Positions 51,861 through 60,938 of a stretch of 64,000 bases of DNA are shown here, one piece after another (position 1 is the first letter of the stretch; every line of letters begins with the position of its first letter). Source of the DNA: Peptoniphilaceae bacterium AM52-5BH (GTDB lineage Bacteria > Bacillota > Clostridia > Tissierellales > Peptoniphilaceae); contig JAQEDR010000011.1 of NCBI GenBank assembly GCA_027669155.1, positions 4,573 through 68,572 on the forward strand, given 5' to 3'. The notes beneath the pieces are model-generated. The model was given only the letters and a program-made list of their open reading frames with translations. It ran no database searches and had not been told where the DNA came from. The position numbers and the translations under genes were made by a program.

Positions 51861-52548
51861 CTAATCTTATCTTTCCGTAAGCATAAGTCTTAGAAGACCC
51901 ATCTTCTAGGGCAAAGGAAAACTCATCTCCAATCTTTTCCCCTAAGGACCTTACGCTTTCCTTATTTCTAATTTCATTTCTGTAAACTAATTTGATATAA
52001 GCTATGTCTTTGGCAAAAATATCTGAAAGTTCATTGATATAGTCGAAGTAGACTGCATTGTTTACATGGAAATTCGTATCTATATCTGCCTTTCTAATAT
52101 AAATCTCTCCTATTGGGTCAAGATCTTTTTCTAATTTAACATCTTTGGACGAAAATACTTCTTCTTCTCTGCCATAAGCCTTTACTAAATCATCAAGGAT
52201 TTTGACTGGGCGAAGTCTTTCTATGTCCATCAATAAGAAAACTGCCTTGGCCACTACAAGGATTTCTCCATTTTTTTCTACTATAAAATCCCTATAGGCA
52301 TAGAACCTGTCCATATGGGTGGGTATGGTTGTAATTTCTATCTCATCATCAAGCTTTGCGTGTCCTTTGATATCTATCTCCCATGAATAGGCAATCCACC
52401 TGTATCGATCCATGTCAATATCCTTTTCGACAAATGATGCTTGTTCGAAACTAACATCAAACATCAAAGCCGCAAGATTTCTCATGGTTAAATAACCATA
52501 TCTGTCACAAAACAAATGTCCTATAGAATATTTTTTCTTATACTTCAT
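51853..52548 (-). CDS. Acyl-ACP thioesterase
   Basis: 231 residues with two hot-dog halves. YLTMRNLAALMFDVSFEQASF, WIAYSWEIDI, VVAKAVFLLMDIERLRPVKI and the second half IRKADIDTNFHVNNAVYFDYINEL (Asn, His catalytic region) fit the FatA/PF01643 family. It releases fatty acids from acyl carrier protein. Found with MgtE upstream (about 8 bp) and an HD-like protein downstream; no fatty acid genes are near. Confidence 0.88.
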   Translation of the reverse strand: MKYKKKYSIGHLFCDRYGYLTMRNLAALMFDVSFEQASFVEKDIDMDRYRWIAYSWEIDIKGHAKLDDEIEITTIPTHMDRFYAYRDFIVEKNGEILVVAKAVFLLMDIERLRPVKILDDLVKAYGREEEVFSSKDVKLEKDLDPIGEIYIRKADIDTNFHVNNAVYFDYINELSDIFAKDIAYIKLVYRNEIRNKESVRSLGEKIGDEFSFALEDGSSKTYAYGKIRLDV

Positions 52549-52556
52549 AATTTCCC

Positions 52557-53927
52557 CTACAGAGGCGCTACGTCCATAAACATTTGAGCTATGTTAAAGT
52601 AAACTATAAGGCCCAGGGAGTCCACAATAGTTGTGATAAGGGGACTTGCCATTATAGCTGGATCTGCTCCAAGCCTTTTGGCAACTATAGGAAGGAGAGA
52701 TCCTACGACTTTGGCAGTAACAACTATAAAGAAAAGCGTAACTGCAACCATAAGGGCAATCTCTAAGCCTACCTTATCAAATAAATAGCATTTGAAAAAT
52801 CCTACTACTGACAAAAATAAGCCACATACCATCCCAATCCTACATTCCTTCCAAACGACCTTGGCCCAATCTGATAGTTCAATGTCCTTTGTGGCCATGG
52901 CGCGGATTACAAGGGTTGAGGTCTGACTTCCTGCATTTCCTCCAGAGTCTGTTAGCATTGGTATAAACATGTTAAGGGCAATTATGGATTGGATAACCGC
53001 CTCGTAGCTTTTTAGTATGGTTGAGGTAAAAGCAGATGAAATCATTAGAAACATCAGCCAAGGAATCCTGTTTTTGGCAAGGTCCCAGACGCTCATCTTG
53101 CTATATTCTTCCTCTTCTGGTGTGGTAGCGGCCATGATTTGGAAGTCCTCTGTAGCTTCTTGCTCGATTATCCACATGATATCGTCTACTGTGATAATTC
53201 CTACAAGCCTATCTTCCTTATCTACTACTGGTAGGGCGGTGAAGCCGTATTTCTGGAAGGTCCTTGCTACATCTTCTTGGTCCTCGTCTGTCCTAACAGT
53301 GATTACATCCTCATAGAGCAGGGTTGATATTAGGGTATCTCCATCACTTGTGACGAGATTTCTCAAGGACACATAGCCCAAGAGCTTTTTGGTAGAATCT
53401 GTAACATAGCAAGTGTAGACTGTAACCTTGTTATTGCCAATCCTTTTTATAGTCCTTAGGGCTTCTTCTACAGTCATTCCTATTTTAAGCTCTACAAATT
53501 CTGGAGTCATCAGACTTGCTGCAGAGTCTTCTGGAAACTTAAGATATTGGTTTACTTTCTTTCTCTTTTCTGTATCAGTATTTCTTAAAATCTTCTGAAC
53601 GACAGAAGCTGGCATCTCTTCCAGGGTATCGATCATATCGTCAAAATCTAGTTGGTCTAAAAGCGAATGAAACTCGGTATCGTTTAGACCCTTTTTAATC
53701 TTATCCTTATCCTCTGGGTCAAGTTCTGCAAAAACTTCTATTGCATCATCCTTTTTGAGGAGCCTAAAGACAATTAGGGCATCTTCTGCGCTTAGGGTCG
53801 ATATAAATTCTTCTATATCGACTGGGTTAGTCCTTCTCAAAAGCTTGGAAAGATTGGTTCCGTCACGTTTTTCTAGAAGCGAATTTAATTCTTCTACTCT
53901 TTTTGAATAATCACCATAATTTTGCAT
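52557..53927 (-). CDS. mgtE: Magnesium transporter MgtE
   Basis: 456 residues. N-terminal MgtE_N superhelix (about 25-130), two CBS domains (about 135-250) with MTPEFVELKIGMTVEEALRTIKR and VDKEDRLVGIITVDDIMWII, then five helices with the pore motif MFIPMLTDSGGNAGSQTSTLVIRAMA and DPAIMASPLITTIVDSLGL. The CBS and N domains sense internal magnesium and gate the channel. Start follows the CtpA stop directly, implying coupling. Confidence 0.96.
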   Translation of the reverse strand: MQNYGDYSKRVEELNSLLEKRDGTNLSKLLRRTNPVDIEEFISTLSAEDALIVFRLLKKDDAIEVFAELDPEDKDKIKKGLNDTEFHSLLDQLDFDDMIDTLEEMPASVVQKILRNTDTEKRKKVNQYLKFPEDSAASLMTPEFVELKIGMTVEEALRTIKRIGNNKVTVYTCYVTDSTKKLLGYVSLRNLVTSDGDTLISTLLYEDVITVRTDEDQEDVARTFQKYGFTALPVVDKEDRLVGIITVDDIMWIIEQEATEDFQIMAATTPEEEEYSKMSVWDLAKNRIPWLMFLMISSAFTSTILKSYEAVIQSIIALNMFIPMLTDSGGNAGSQTSTLVIRAMATKDIELSDWAKVVWKECRIGMVCGLFLSVVGFFKCYLFDKVGLEIALMVAVTLFFIVVTAKVVGSLLPIVAKRLGADPAIMASPLITTIVDSLGLIVYFNIAQMFMDVAPL

Positions 53928-55133
53928 CTATTCACCCATTTGATCTAAGAGAACTTGGAGGGCCTTTTTGAATTGATCATCCTTTGAGAGGTTCTCTTTT
54001 GATATCTCAAGGCCTTCTTCACTATTTTCTACTTCGATATCTGGCTCTACACCGACCTTGTTGATCTTGTCTCCTGATGGTGTGTGGTATTCACTGATTG
54101 TAATCTTGGCACCTGATCCATCTTCTAGTGGGAAAAGTTTTTGTACAATTCCTTTACCGAAAGTCTTCTTGCCGATAATCTTAGCCCTATCTCTGTCTTT
54201 AAGCGCTCCAGATAAGATCTCGCTTGCTGAGGCAGAGTTTTCATTTACTAGGACTGTCATTGGTATATCGTCTTTTTCTTCGTCACTTTCTTCTGTAATT
54301 ACTTCTCCGTTTTTATCTTCTGTCGTAACTATAACTCCCTTATCTAGGAACTTATCAGCTATGTCAAGGCAAACATCTAGAGAGCCACCAGGATTATTCC
54401 TAAGGTCTAGGACAAGCCCTTCCATTCCAGCTTCCTTTAGCTTCTTGTAAGAATCCTCGAAGTCTTCACCTGTTACATCGTCGAAAGATTTGATATGGAT
54501 ATATCCAATTTTCTTATCTCTTATCCCCAATAGACTTTCATCAATTGTATCGACTTTGACATCACGCCTTGCTACATCCATGTCTATATCTTCAAAGTTC
54601 TTGCCGTCTTCCTTCATTCTTCTGACAGTGATTTTAACATTGGTATCTTCCTCACCCTTCATAATAGCGACAGCTTCTTCCATCTGGTCTGCGGAATATT
54701 CCTTGCCTTCTACCTTTATTATATAATCGCCTTCCTTAAGGCCTGCCTCAGAAGCAGGAGATCCGTCGAAGACTTGAACAACTTTGATAAAGCCTTCCTT
54801 GCTCGCTTGAACCAAAACTCCAATTCCCTTATATCTTCCATCGAGAGTTTCCATTAGCTTGGAAAATTCATCCTTGCTGTAGTACTGGGTGTAAGGATCG
54901 CCAAGATTAGCAAACATACCCTTAAGAGATCCTTCATAGAGATCTTCTTCCTCATAATCAAAGAGGAAGTTCTTATCAATTAAGCTCTTTAGCATATGCA
55001 TATCTTCGATATGCGCTTGGTCTTCACTCTTATTTGTAGCGCTTGAATCACGATTTAGGCCAACAACATAGCCTGTAAAACCAACTCCTGCCGTTAGAAC
55101 AAGAGCTAATATAATTTTTCCAATTTTTTTCAT
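53928..55133 (-). CDS. C-terminal processing peptidase (S41 family)
   Basis: 401 residues from ATG at 55133 (GGAGGCTAT before it). N-terminal anchor helix (5-25), a PDZ domain (about 85-170, GIGVLVQASKEGFIKVVQVFDGSPASEAGLKEGDYI) and the catalytic domain with NENSASASEILSGALKD (Ser) and IGKKTFGKGIVQ (Lys). CtpA-like proteases cleave proteins outside the membrane. It precedes mgtE in one operon. Confidence 0.93.
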   Translation of the reverse strand: MKKIGKIILALVLTAGVGFTGYVVGLNRDSSATNKSEDQAHIEDMHMLKSLIDKNFLFDYEEEDLYEGSLKGMFANLGDPYTQYYSKDEFSKLMETLDGRYKGIGVLVQASKEGFIKVVQVFDGSPASEAGLKEGDYIIKVEGKEYSADQMEEAVAIMKGEEDTNVKITVRRMKEDGKNFEDIDMDVARRDVKVDTIDESLLGIRDKKIGYIHIKSFDDVTGEDFEDSYKKLKEAGMEGLVLDLRNNPGGSLDVCLDIADKFLDKGVIVTTEDKNGEVITEESDEEKDDIPMTVLVNENSASASEILSGALKDRDRAKIIGKKTFGKGIVQKLFPLEDGSGAKITISEYHTPSGDKINKVGVEPDIEVENSEEGLEISKENLSKDDQFKKALQVLLDQMGE

Positions 55134-55230
55134 ATAGCCTCCATTTATATAGTATACTATATCACAAAACGGGTAAGAATACATATAAGAAGAAAAATAA
55201 AATGAATTGTCGGCAAAGATTAGAGAAATG

Positions 55231-55259
55231 CTGAAAGCTTAACGGCTCTATGGTATAAT
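55231..55259 (+). promoter_or_regulatory. Promoter of the secreted-repeat genes
   Basis: CTGAAA (55231-55236), 17 bp, TGG TATAAT (55251-55259), 33 bases before the ATG at 55292. Confidence 0.6.
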
Positions 55260-55291
55260 AAAGAAAAGCAAAACTAGAAAAAGGAGTTTTT

Positions 55292-56323
55292 ATGAAAAAG
55301 AATAATCTTAAAAGGGGAATACTAGCAATAGCACTTGCTACAAGTTTCGTTCTAGGAAGCGGACAAAGCTTAACAAATGTACATGCAGCTAACGAAGTTA
55401 GCCAAGAGAAAAGCGCAAAGGAAATGTACGAAGATTCTTTTAAACAATTAAAGGATACTTACAATTCTTACCTTAACTTATATGATGACTACACTTATAT
55501 AAATTCAACATCTTATCCAAAGGCTTCTTTTGATGGAATAATGACAAAGACTAAAGCTTACCTAGAAGAAGAGAAAGTTTTAACTAGTGATGAAGAATAC
55601 AAACTAGAAGCAGAAACAGCTATGTCTCAATTGTCCCTACTAAATGAAGCAAAAGATAAGCTAGACGGAGAAAGTGTTGATACAGAAACCCTAGCCAAAT
55701 TATTGATGGAATCTCAAGATTTCGTGAGAAATGATTCCAATTATAAAAATGCTCCAAAAGATAAAAAGGACCTTTATGATCTTGCAATCACAAATGGTTA
55801 CCTAGTTTTCAATAAAGGATCTAATAAATTATCTGAAGGTGAATATGAAAAGGCAGTGGCAGATATAAGAGAAGCAAGAGAAGCTATAATCAGAGCTGTC
55901 AAGGAAAATGCTGCAAAAGAAGAATTAGGCACAAAAATTAAAGAAACAGAAGAAATTGTTAAAAACAAGGACAAATACACCGAAAATACCTACAAGATGT
56001 TTGACCTTGCTCTAACAAGCGCAAAATCAATAGAAAACAATCCTAATTCTAAGCTTGAAGAATATGAAGAAAGCATAAAAAGTTTAAAGGAAGCTACAGA
56101 AGGTCTTGAACTAAAAGAAGATGCTGATAAAATCAAAAAAGCCCTAAAAGAGTTAAAGGCAGCTAAAGAAGAGCATGAAATAACAGTTAAGGCTTGCAAG
56201 ATGCTCTTAAACTACCCAGCCATAGAGAAGAATAACGGCGATAGAATCAGAGCTTACCTCGAAAAATCTGCTAAGGTAATTGAGAGAGCTAACAAAATCT
56301 TAGAACATTACGGAATGAATTAA
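55292..56323 (+). CDS. Secreted helical protein with FIVAR-like repeats
   Basis: 343 residues. Signal peptide 1-32 (ends VHAA). The rest is Lys/Glu-rich and helical. A FIVAR-like three-helix module lies about 228-275 (YTENTYKMFDLALTSAKSIENN then ATEGLEL), and another about 140-200. The C-terminal module (about 280-343, HEITVKACKMLLNYPAIEKNNGDRIRAYLEKSAKVIERANKIL) recurs in the next gene. No wall-sorting signal is seen. Likely a surface or secreted adhesin-like protein; the ligand is unknown. Confidence 0.75.
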   Translation: MKKNNLKRGILAIALATSFVLGSGQSLTNVHAANEVSQEKSAKEMYEDSFKQLKDTYNSYLNLYDDYTYINSTSYPKASFDGIMTKTKAYLEEEKVLTSDEEYKLEAETAMSQLSLLNEAKDKLDGESVDTETLAKLLMESQDFVRNDSNYKNAPKDKKDLYDLAITNGYLVFNKGSNKLSEGEYEKAVADIREAREAIIRAVKENAAKEELGTKIKETEEIVKNKDKYTENTYKMFDLALTSAKSIENNPNSKLEEYEESIKSLKEATEGLELKEDADKIKKALKELKAAKEEHEITVKACKMLLNYPAIEKNNGDRIRAYLEKSAKVIERANKILEHYGMN

Positions 56324-56342
56324 ATAAGAAAAAGGAGTAAAA

Positions 56343-56876
56343 ATGCTTAAGAAAAAACTACTAGCCCTAATATTTACAATAAACTTTGCTTTTCTAGCAA
56401 TAGCACCTGGTTTTCAAACTATATCTCCAGTTAGCATAAGTTATGCAGCTGAAGACGAAATAGCAACTCAAAGAGAACAATTACAACTTGGAGTTAACGA
56501 TAGCGAAAATATTTTCGCATCTAGAGCATATGGACTAATAAATAAAGAAAGTCTAAAGGCAGAATATAATGGGGCCTTAGAATATGCTAAGTCAGTCCTT
56601 AATAACAAAGACGCAAGCTATGAAGAGCTTAGAAATGCGACAATAGGACTTAATGAGGCTAAGAATAATATAAAAGAATATGGTAAGAAAATACTTGCAG
56701 TCCAAAAATTAAAAGATACTGTTGATGAGCACAAGCTTACTATAAAATCAATTAAGTTTATAATGAGTGAATATCCAGCTATAGCTCGTGCAATGGGTGA
56801 AAGAGCAAACGACCTCATAAGAAGAAGTAATGAAGTTATAGCAAGAGCAGAAAGAATAATAAGCCAATTTGAATAA
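56343..56876 (+). CDS. Secreted FIVAR-like protein, shorter paralogue
   Basis: 177 residues. Signal peptide 1-36 (ends SYAA). A FIVAR module at about 60-115 (LINKESLKAEYNGALEYAKSVLNNKDASYEELRNATIGLNEA) and a C-terminal module (about 122-177) with HKLTIKSIKFIMSEYPAIARAMGERANDLIRRSNEVIARAERIISQF, matching the end of the upstream gene. Twenty bases separate the two genes, with AAAGGAG between. Function unknown. Confidence 0.72.
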   Translation: MLKKKLLALIFTINFAFLAIAPGFQTISPVSISYAAEDEIATQREQLQLGVNDSENIFASRAYGLINKESLKAEYNGALEYAKSVLNNKDASYEELRNATIGLNEAKNNIKEYGKKILAVQKLKDTVDEHKLTIKSIKFIMSEYPAIARAMGERANDLIRRSNEVIARAERIISQFE

Positions 56877-56890
56877 GTTTTATAAGCAAG

Positions 56891-56916
56891 ATCGGCCAAA
56901 CTGGCCGGTTTTTCTT
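56891..56916 (+). terminator. Terminator of the secreted-repeat genes
   Basis: ATCGGCCA / TGGCCGGT stem with a 3-nt loop followed by TTTTTCTTTTT. Confidence 0.75.
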
Positions 56917-56989
56917 TTTATACTTGCATTAAGTTATCTTTCTGGTTAAATATATAAGCAATTTACTTAATGAAGATAAAGGGGGATTT

Positions 56990-57547
56990 TTGGATACAGC
57001 ATCATTATTGATCTTGTCAGTGGGCCTTGCCATGGATGCTTTTGCCGCAAGCATCTGCAAGGGTTTATCTGAGAAGACACATTCTATTAAAAACAGTTTG
57101 TCAGTTGGTTTTTGTTTTGGATTTTTCCAAGCCTTTATGCCAGTTATTGGCTTCTTGTTAGGAAGAAGATTTGCAGGAGCTATCAAGGCAATTGATCATT
57201 GGATAGCATTTTTCTTGCTTTTAATCTTAGGCCTTGAGATGATAAAAGAATCGAGAAATGCCTATTGTGAAGTTAACCGTGGCTTTGACTTCTTATCCCT
57301 ATCAAAGATGGGAGTTGCTACCTCTATCGATGCTCTAGCAGTAGGAGTGGGACTTGCCTTTTTAAATATAGATATAGTAAAATCAGCATCTACAATAGGA
57401 ATCGTAACTGCCCTTCTTTCGGTAGTTGGCTTTAAGATTGGGTCAAAACTCGGCATGAAGAGTAAGCAAATAGCAGAGCTTACAGGAGGAATAATCCTCA
57501 TAGGTCTTGGAGTGAAAATTTTAATAGAGCACTTATTTTTACAATAA
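56990..57547 (+). CDS. mntP: Manganese efflux pump MntP
   Basis: 185 residues, six helices in two related halves. The metal-site motif GLAMDAFAASICKGL appears in helix 1 and its mirror ATSIDALAVGVGLAF in helix 4, both with the Asp needed for transport. Start is TTG at 56990 after AAAGGGGGATTT. It exports Mn2+. No yybP-ykoY riboswitch is visible in the 70-bp leader. Confidence 0.9.
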   Translation: MDTASLLILSVGLAMDAFAASICKGLSEKTHSIKNSLSVGFCFGFFQAFMPVIGFLLGRRFAGAIKAIDHWIAFFLLLILGLEMIKESRNAYCEVNRGFDFLSLSKMGVATSIDALAVGVGLAFLNIDIVKSASTIGIVTALLSVVGFKIGSKLGMKSKQIAELTGGIILIGLGVKILIEHLFLQ

Positions 57548-57557
57548 TATCAACTAG

Positions 57558-57585
57558 AAAACTCCCCGACTAAGGGGAGTTTTAT
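57558..57585. terminator. Bidirectional terminator
   Basis: AAAACTCCCC / GGGGAGTTTT stem, loop of 6 nt. Between converging mntP and the uracil permease gene. Confidence 0.75.
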
Positions 57586-57590
57586 TTTGT

Positions 57591-58856
57591 CTACTGATTA
57601 ATTAGATTTAATTTCTTAAGAAGGGTCATAAAGGCAGATAGGACAACTGCCACAACTGAGGCTAAGACCATTCCTTGTAGTTGGATTGAACCAAACTTTA
57701 GAGAAAGTCCTGAAAGACCTGCTATAAATATAACTGATGTCAAAACTAGGTTAATTGATTTAGAATAATCTACCTTCTGATCTACCAAGAGTCTTATACC
57801 ACTTGTACCTATCATTCCATAAAGTAGGAAGGTTACTCCTCCTATTACATTTCCAGGAATTGTCTGGATAATTGCAGCCAAAGGTCCAAGGAAGGCCATG
57901 ATTATTGAAATAACTGCAGCTCCTCCAATAACTTGGACTGAGTAGACTCCTGTGATAGCCATAACCCCGATATTTTCTCCATAAGTTGTAGTAGGAACAC
58001 CACCCACTAGACCTGATAGGGCTGATGAGAAGTTATCGGCAAATATTGATCTGTGTAGACCTGGTTCTTTTAATAAATCTCTTCCTATGATATTGCTCGT
58101 TACAACTTGGTGAGAAATATGCTCACTAGTAATTACTAAAATCACCGGAAGCATAGCAAGAATTGCACTAGCAGAAAACTTTGGAGCTGAGAAGTCTGGA
58201 ATGGTAAAAAGGCTAGCTTCTCTTACTGGAGTAAAATCCACCATACCGAAAAATACAGCAGCAACATAGCCTACCACAATTGAGATTAGGATTGGAATTG
58301 TTGAGAAGAATCCCTTAAAGGCAACTGATCCAATGATAGCTGTAAATAGTGTTATAAAGAAAACTAAAAAGTCTTTCTTTGAGGCTGTATCTGTCATAAG
58401 ATTGGCCCCGATTGTTCCACCAGTTACAGTATTTCCAGCAAGCTCAAAGCCTATTAGGGCAACAACCGCTCCCATTGCTGCAGGTGGAAGAAGGACATCT
58501 ATCCAACTTGTCCCAAACTTATATATTACATAAGCTAAGATACAACCGAGAATTCCGACCACAATAAAAGCACCCTGAGCATATTGGAAACCTTCGCTTG
58601 CGATAATAGCTGTACCTGGAGCTAAAAATGCGAATGAAGAACCCAAATAAGCAGGTGCTTTTTGTTTAGTAATTAATATAAATAATAAAGTTCCGATACC
58701 ATTCATCAATAATACGATACCTGGATTAATACCAAATAAAATAGGAACTAAGACACTAGCGCCAAACATTGCAAAAGTATGTTGGATCGACAAGGGTAAT
58801 AATAATTTTAATGGAACTTTTTCTTCTACTTTGTAGATTTTTTTAGAATTTTTCAT
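57591..58856 (-). CDS. Uracil-xanthine permease (NCS2)
   Basis: 421 residues, 14 helices expected. Features: LLPLSIQHTFAMFGASVLVPILFGINP, PAYLGSSFAFLAPGTAI, GFELAGNTV, ILVITSEHISHQ (transport Glu/His), GLVGGVPTTTYGENIGVMAITGVYSV, all marks of the uracil branch (UraA/PyrP). It imports uracil by proton symport. AGGGAGGTATT precedes ATG. Confidence 0.93.
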   Translation of the reverse strand: MKNSKKIYKVEEKVPLKLLLPLSIQHTFAMFGASVLVPILFGINPGIVLLMNGIGTLLFILITKQKAPAYLGSSFAFLAPGTAIIASEGFQYAQGAFIVVGILGCILAYVIYKFGTSWIDVLLPPAAMGAVVALIGFELAGNTVTGGTIGANLMTDTASKKDFLVFFITLFTAIIGSVAFKGFFSTIPILISIVVGYVAAVFFGMVDFTPVREASLFTIPDFSAPKFSASAILAMLPVILVITSEHISHQVVTSNIIGRDLLKEPGLHRSIFADNFSSALSGLVGGVPTTTYGENIGVMAITGVYSVQVIGGAAVISIIMAFLGPLAAIIQTIPGNVIGGVTFLLYGMIGTSGIRLLVDQKVDYSKSINLVLTSVIFIAGLSGLSLKFGSIQLQGMVLASVVAVVLSAFMTLLKKLNLINQ

Positions 58857-58882
58857 AATACCTCCCTAAATTTCCACATGAT

Positions 58883-58911
58883 ATTGTAGCAAAATAAAGG
58901 GAACTTGTCAA
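58883..58911 (-). promoter_or_regulatory. Promoter of the uracil permease gene
   Basis: Consensus TTGACA (58911-58906), 17-bp spacer, TACAAT (58888-58883) on the minus strand, 27 bases before the ATG. The leader is too short for a PyrR attenuator. Confidence 0.75.
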
Positions 58912-58953
58912 ACTAAATAATTAAAATAAATTTCTAACTAACTATCTTACTAT

Positions 58954-59463
58954 TTATTTTTCACAAACTAATTCGACAATATTGTCCTCTATCCCAATAA
59001 TTTTAAAACCTAGGTCCGTATGGATTTTATAAGCATATGTTCGTGTTTTCTCAAAATCATTATGAAGATATTTTATATTTTTAAAGGAAAAAGCCTTATC
59101 GATTAAAAGTTTTAGACCAGCCTTGCCGTAACCCTGTCCCCTATACTCATTCTTAATTACAATACCTATATCTCTGGTGAGAAATCCTAAGCTTGAAGGA
59201 TGAAAATTTACATCACCTACAAATGATTTTAAGTCTTCATCATAGATATAGGCGTAAAAATAATGACCTGGATTGAAAAAATAAATATCATACCATCTTT
59301 TCCGAAAGCTTCTATCGTGACTTATGCACCCTGTAGTCTTATCGTATCCAGCAAATTTCAGATCATATCCTTTGTTGTAAGCCATAGTAAGAGGATCATT
59401 TAATAAACTTTTGGCAAAATCTAATTCATTTTCTTTCGGTATATATAATTTTATATTTTTCAT
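58954..59463 (-). CDS. GNAT family N-acetyltransferase
   Basis: 169 residues. The acetyl-CoA site is DIGIVIKNEYRGQGYGKAGLKLLIDKAF (about 99-126). The N-terminal half YDLKFAGYDKTTGCISHDRSFRKRWYDIYFF and the C-terminal TDLGFKIIGIEDNIVELV fit RimJ/RimL-like members. It overlaps the methyltransferase gene by 4 bp. Substrate unknown. Confidence 0.8.
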   Translation of the reverse strand: MKNIKLYIPKENELDFAKSLLNDPLTMAYNKGYDLKFAGYDKTTGCISHDRSFRKRWYDIYFFNPGHYFYAYIYDEDLKSFVGDVNFHPSSLGFLTRDIGIVIKNEYRGQGYGKAGLKLLIDKAFSFKNIKYLHNDFEKTRTYAYKIHTDLGFKIIGIEDNIVELVCEK

Positions 59464-60263
59464 TTTTTGTTCTCACACACAAAAAGTAAATGGTTACTAG
59501 CTCCTAGTGTTTCTGAATTTTTGCAATTATTAAGGTGGAAGGCTATATAATTATTAAATGATTCTTCCGTCATTTCTTCCAATTTTTGGCTTAAAATTTC
59601 AGAAAAGCCATCGCTTGCAACTATTTCTTTCATAGTTAAGCCAGATTCTTCAATCATTTCTTTTGCTTCCTTTAATTTGAAAAATACAAAAGGTCTATCT
59701 ATTAATCTCTGCTTATCACTAATATAGGAATCACTTGAAAAAATATTTGTATTGTAGTTAATAGTTTCGCTAATCATTACCGCATCATGATTTATAAAAG
59801 ATATTAATATATAACCATCATCTTTGCACACTCTTTTTGCCTCTTTAAGCACATCCATTCTATCTTCTTTCCTTGATAGATGATACATTGGACCAAATAA
59901 AAGCACTATATCAAAATAATCTGAGTCTATATCTTTTAGGTCATAAGAGGACTTATTATAGGCTTTTATGTTGGCAAAGGCTTTTGACTTAGCCTTTAAA
60001 AGTTTAAAATTTGAAGATGATGGTTCAAAGGCTACTATCTCATACGCTATTTGAGCTAATGGTATGGTGTAGACTCCAGTTCCAGCACCAACATCAAGGA
60101 TTTTGGAATTTTGACAAATCGATTTTTCTATTTCTGTTAAAGTAGTTATTTTTTCTACAAGGCCAGTTCTTGATTTAAGACGTTTATCTTCATCAAAGAC
60201 CTTATATAATTCTTCATTTCTCTCTAAATCGTTATCAATTTTTAAAATCTCACTTATATCCAT
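59460..60263 (-). CDS. Class I SAM-dependent methyltransferase
   Basis: 267 residues. SAM motif ILDVGAGTGVYTIPLA (about 48-63), acidic end VAFEPSSSNF, post motifs YFDIVLLFGPMYHLSRKEDRMDVLKEAKRVCKDDGYILISF. The short N-terminal extension KIDNDLERNEELYKVFDED occurs in UbiE-like enzymes of Firmicutes of unknown substrate. Coupled to the GNAT gene, so both may modify the same kind of small molecule. Confidence 0.82.
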   Translation of the reverse strand: MDISEILKIDNDLERNEELYKVFDEDKRLKSRTGLVEKITTLTEIEKSICQNSKILDVGAGTGVYTIPLAQIAYEIVAFEPSSSNFKLLKAKSKAFANIKAYNKSSYDLKDIDSDYFDIVLLFGPMYHLSRKEDRMDVLKEAKRVCKDDGYILISFINHDAVMISETINYNTNIFSSDSYISDKQRLIDRPFVFFKLKEAKEMIEESGLTMKEIVASDGFSEILSQKLEEMTEESFNNYIAFHLNNCKNSETLGASNHLLFVCENKK

Positions 60264-60602
60264 ATTATAACTCCTTTAAGGTTAATATACTTGTTAAAAT
60301 ATTTATTCTATATTGTAAAATCTTATATGTAAACATACTTAATCAAAACTGTGAAACTTCAAGATTATTTGCAGTTTTAGAATTATTTTCTAAGGAATAC
60401 AAATATTTGAAAAATAGGAGATAAGTATATTATATCATAAAGAATTCTAAATTTAGTTTTTGTAAACATTTTAATTCTAGTTTAACTAGTATTAGTTGAA
60501 TCTTTTTTATGTATATTTTTCAATTATCAACATAGCCTAAATAAAAAATCGACAAATCCTAACTTAGTGGATTTGCCGATCTCAAAGTCTTATGGGCTAA
60601 TT
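60264..60602. other. Gene-free AT-rich spacer with one hairpin
   Basis: I see no gene here. At 60549-60581 an inverted repeat ATCGaCAAATCC / GGATTTGcCGAT could be a terminator of the small YtxH-like gene, though the T-run on the minus side (ATTTTTTATTT) is broken by an A. Confidence 0.5.
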
Positions 60603-60797
60603 TTACAAAAGGTCTTCGCCTTTTACTGCGTCTATTATTTCGTCTTTTATATCATCTACCTTATCTCTAACTTCGTCGATTTTGTTGTTGTTTTTAAGGT
60701 ATAGATATGCTCCTACTACTGTTGCAGCTGCTGTAAATAGTACTTTTCCTACTGTATTTTCTTCTTTTCTTCCTCTATTGTTTTTATAATCAAACAT
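60603..60797 (-). CDS. Small YtxH-like membrane protein
   Basis: 64 residues. Charged start (DYKNNRGRKEENT), one hydrophobic segment (about 18-33, VLFTAAATVVGAYLYL) and an amphipathic charged tail (IDEVRDKVDDIKDEIIDAVKG). This plan is like YtxH-type general stress proteins. GAGGCAGAA precedes ATG. Function unknown. Confidence 0.6.
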   Translation of the reverse strand: MFDYKNNRGRKEENTVGKVLFTAAATVVGAYLYLKNNNKIDEVRDKVDDIKDEIIDAVKGEDLL

Positions 60798-60938
60798 TTC
60801 TGCCTCTTTCTTTAATTTTCAAAAGAGTAGTCTTCCTACCCTAGTTGGCTTTCTTACTATATCTTGATTATACTTTCCATATTATTAATTTTCAAATCAG
60901 ATTTTATTAATTTATCTATTCATAATCTTAATTTATCT

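Noticed and set aside
56920..56990. yybP-ykoY manganese riboswitch before mntP
   Set aside because: The leader is only about 70 bases and lacks the conserved aptamer segments.
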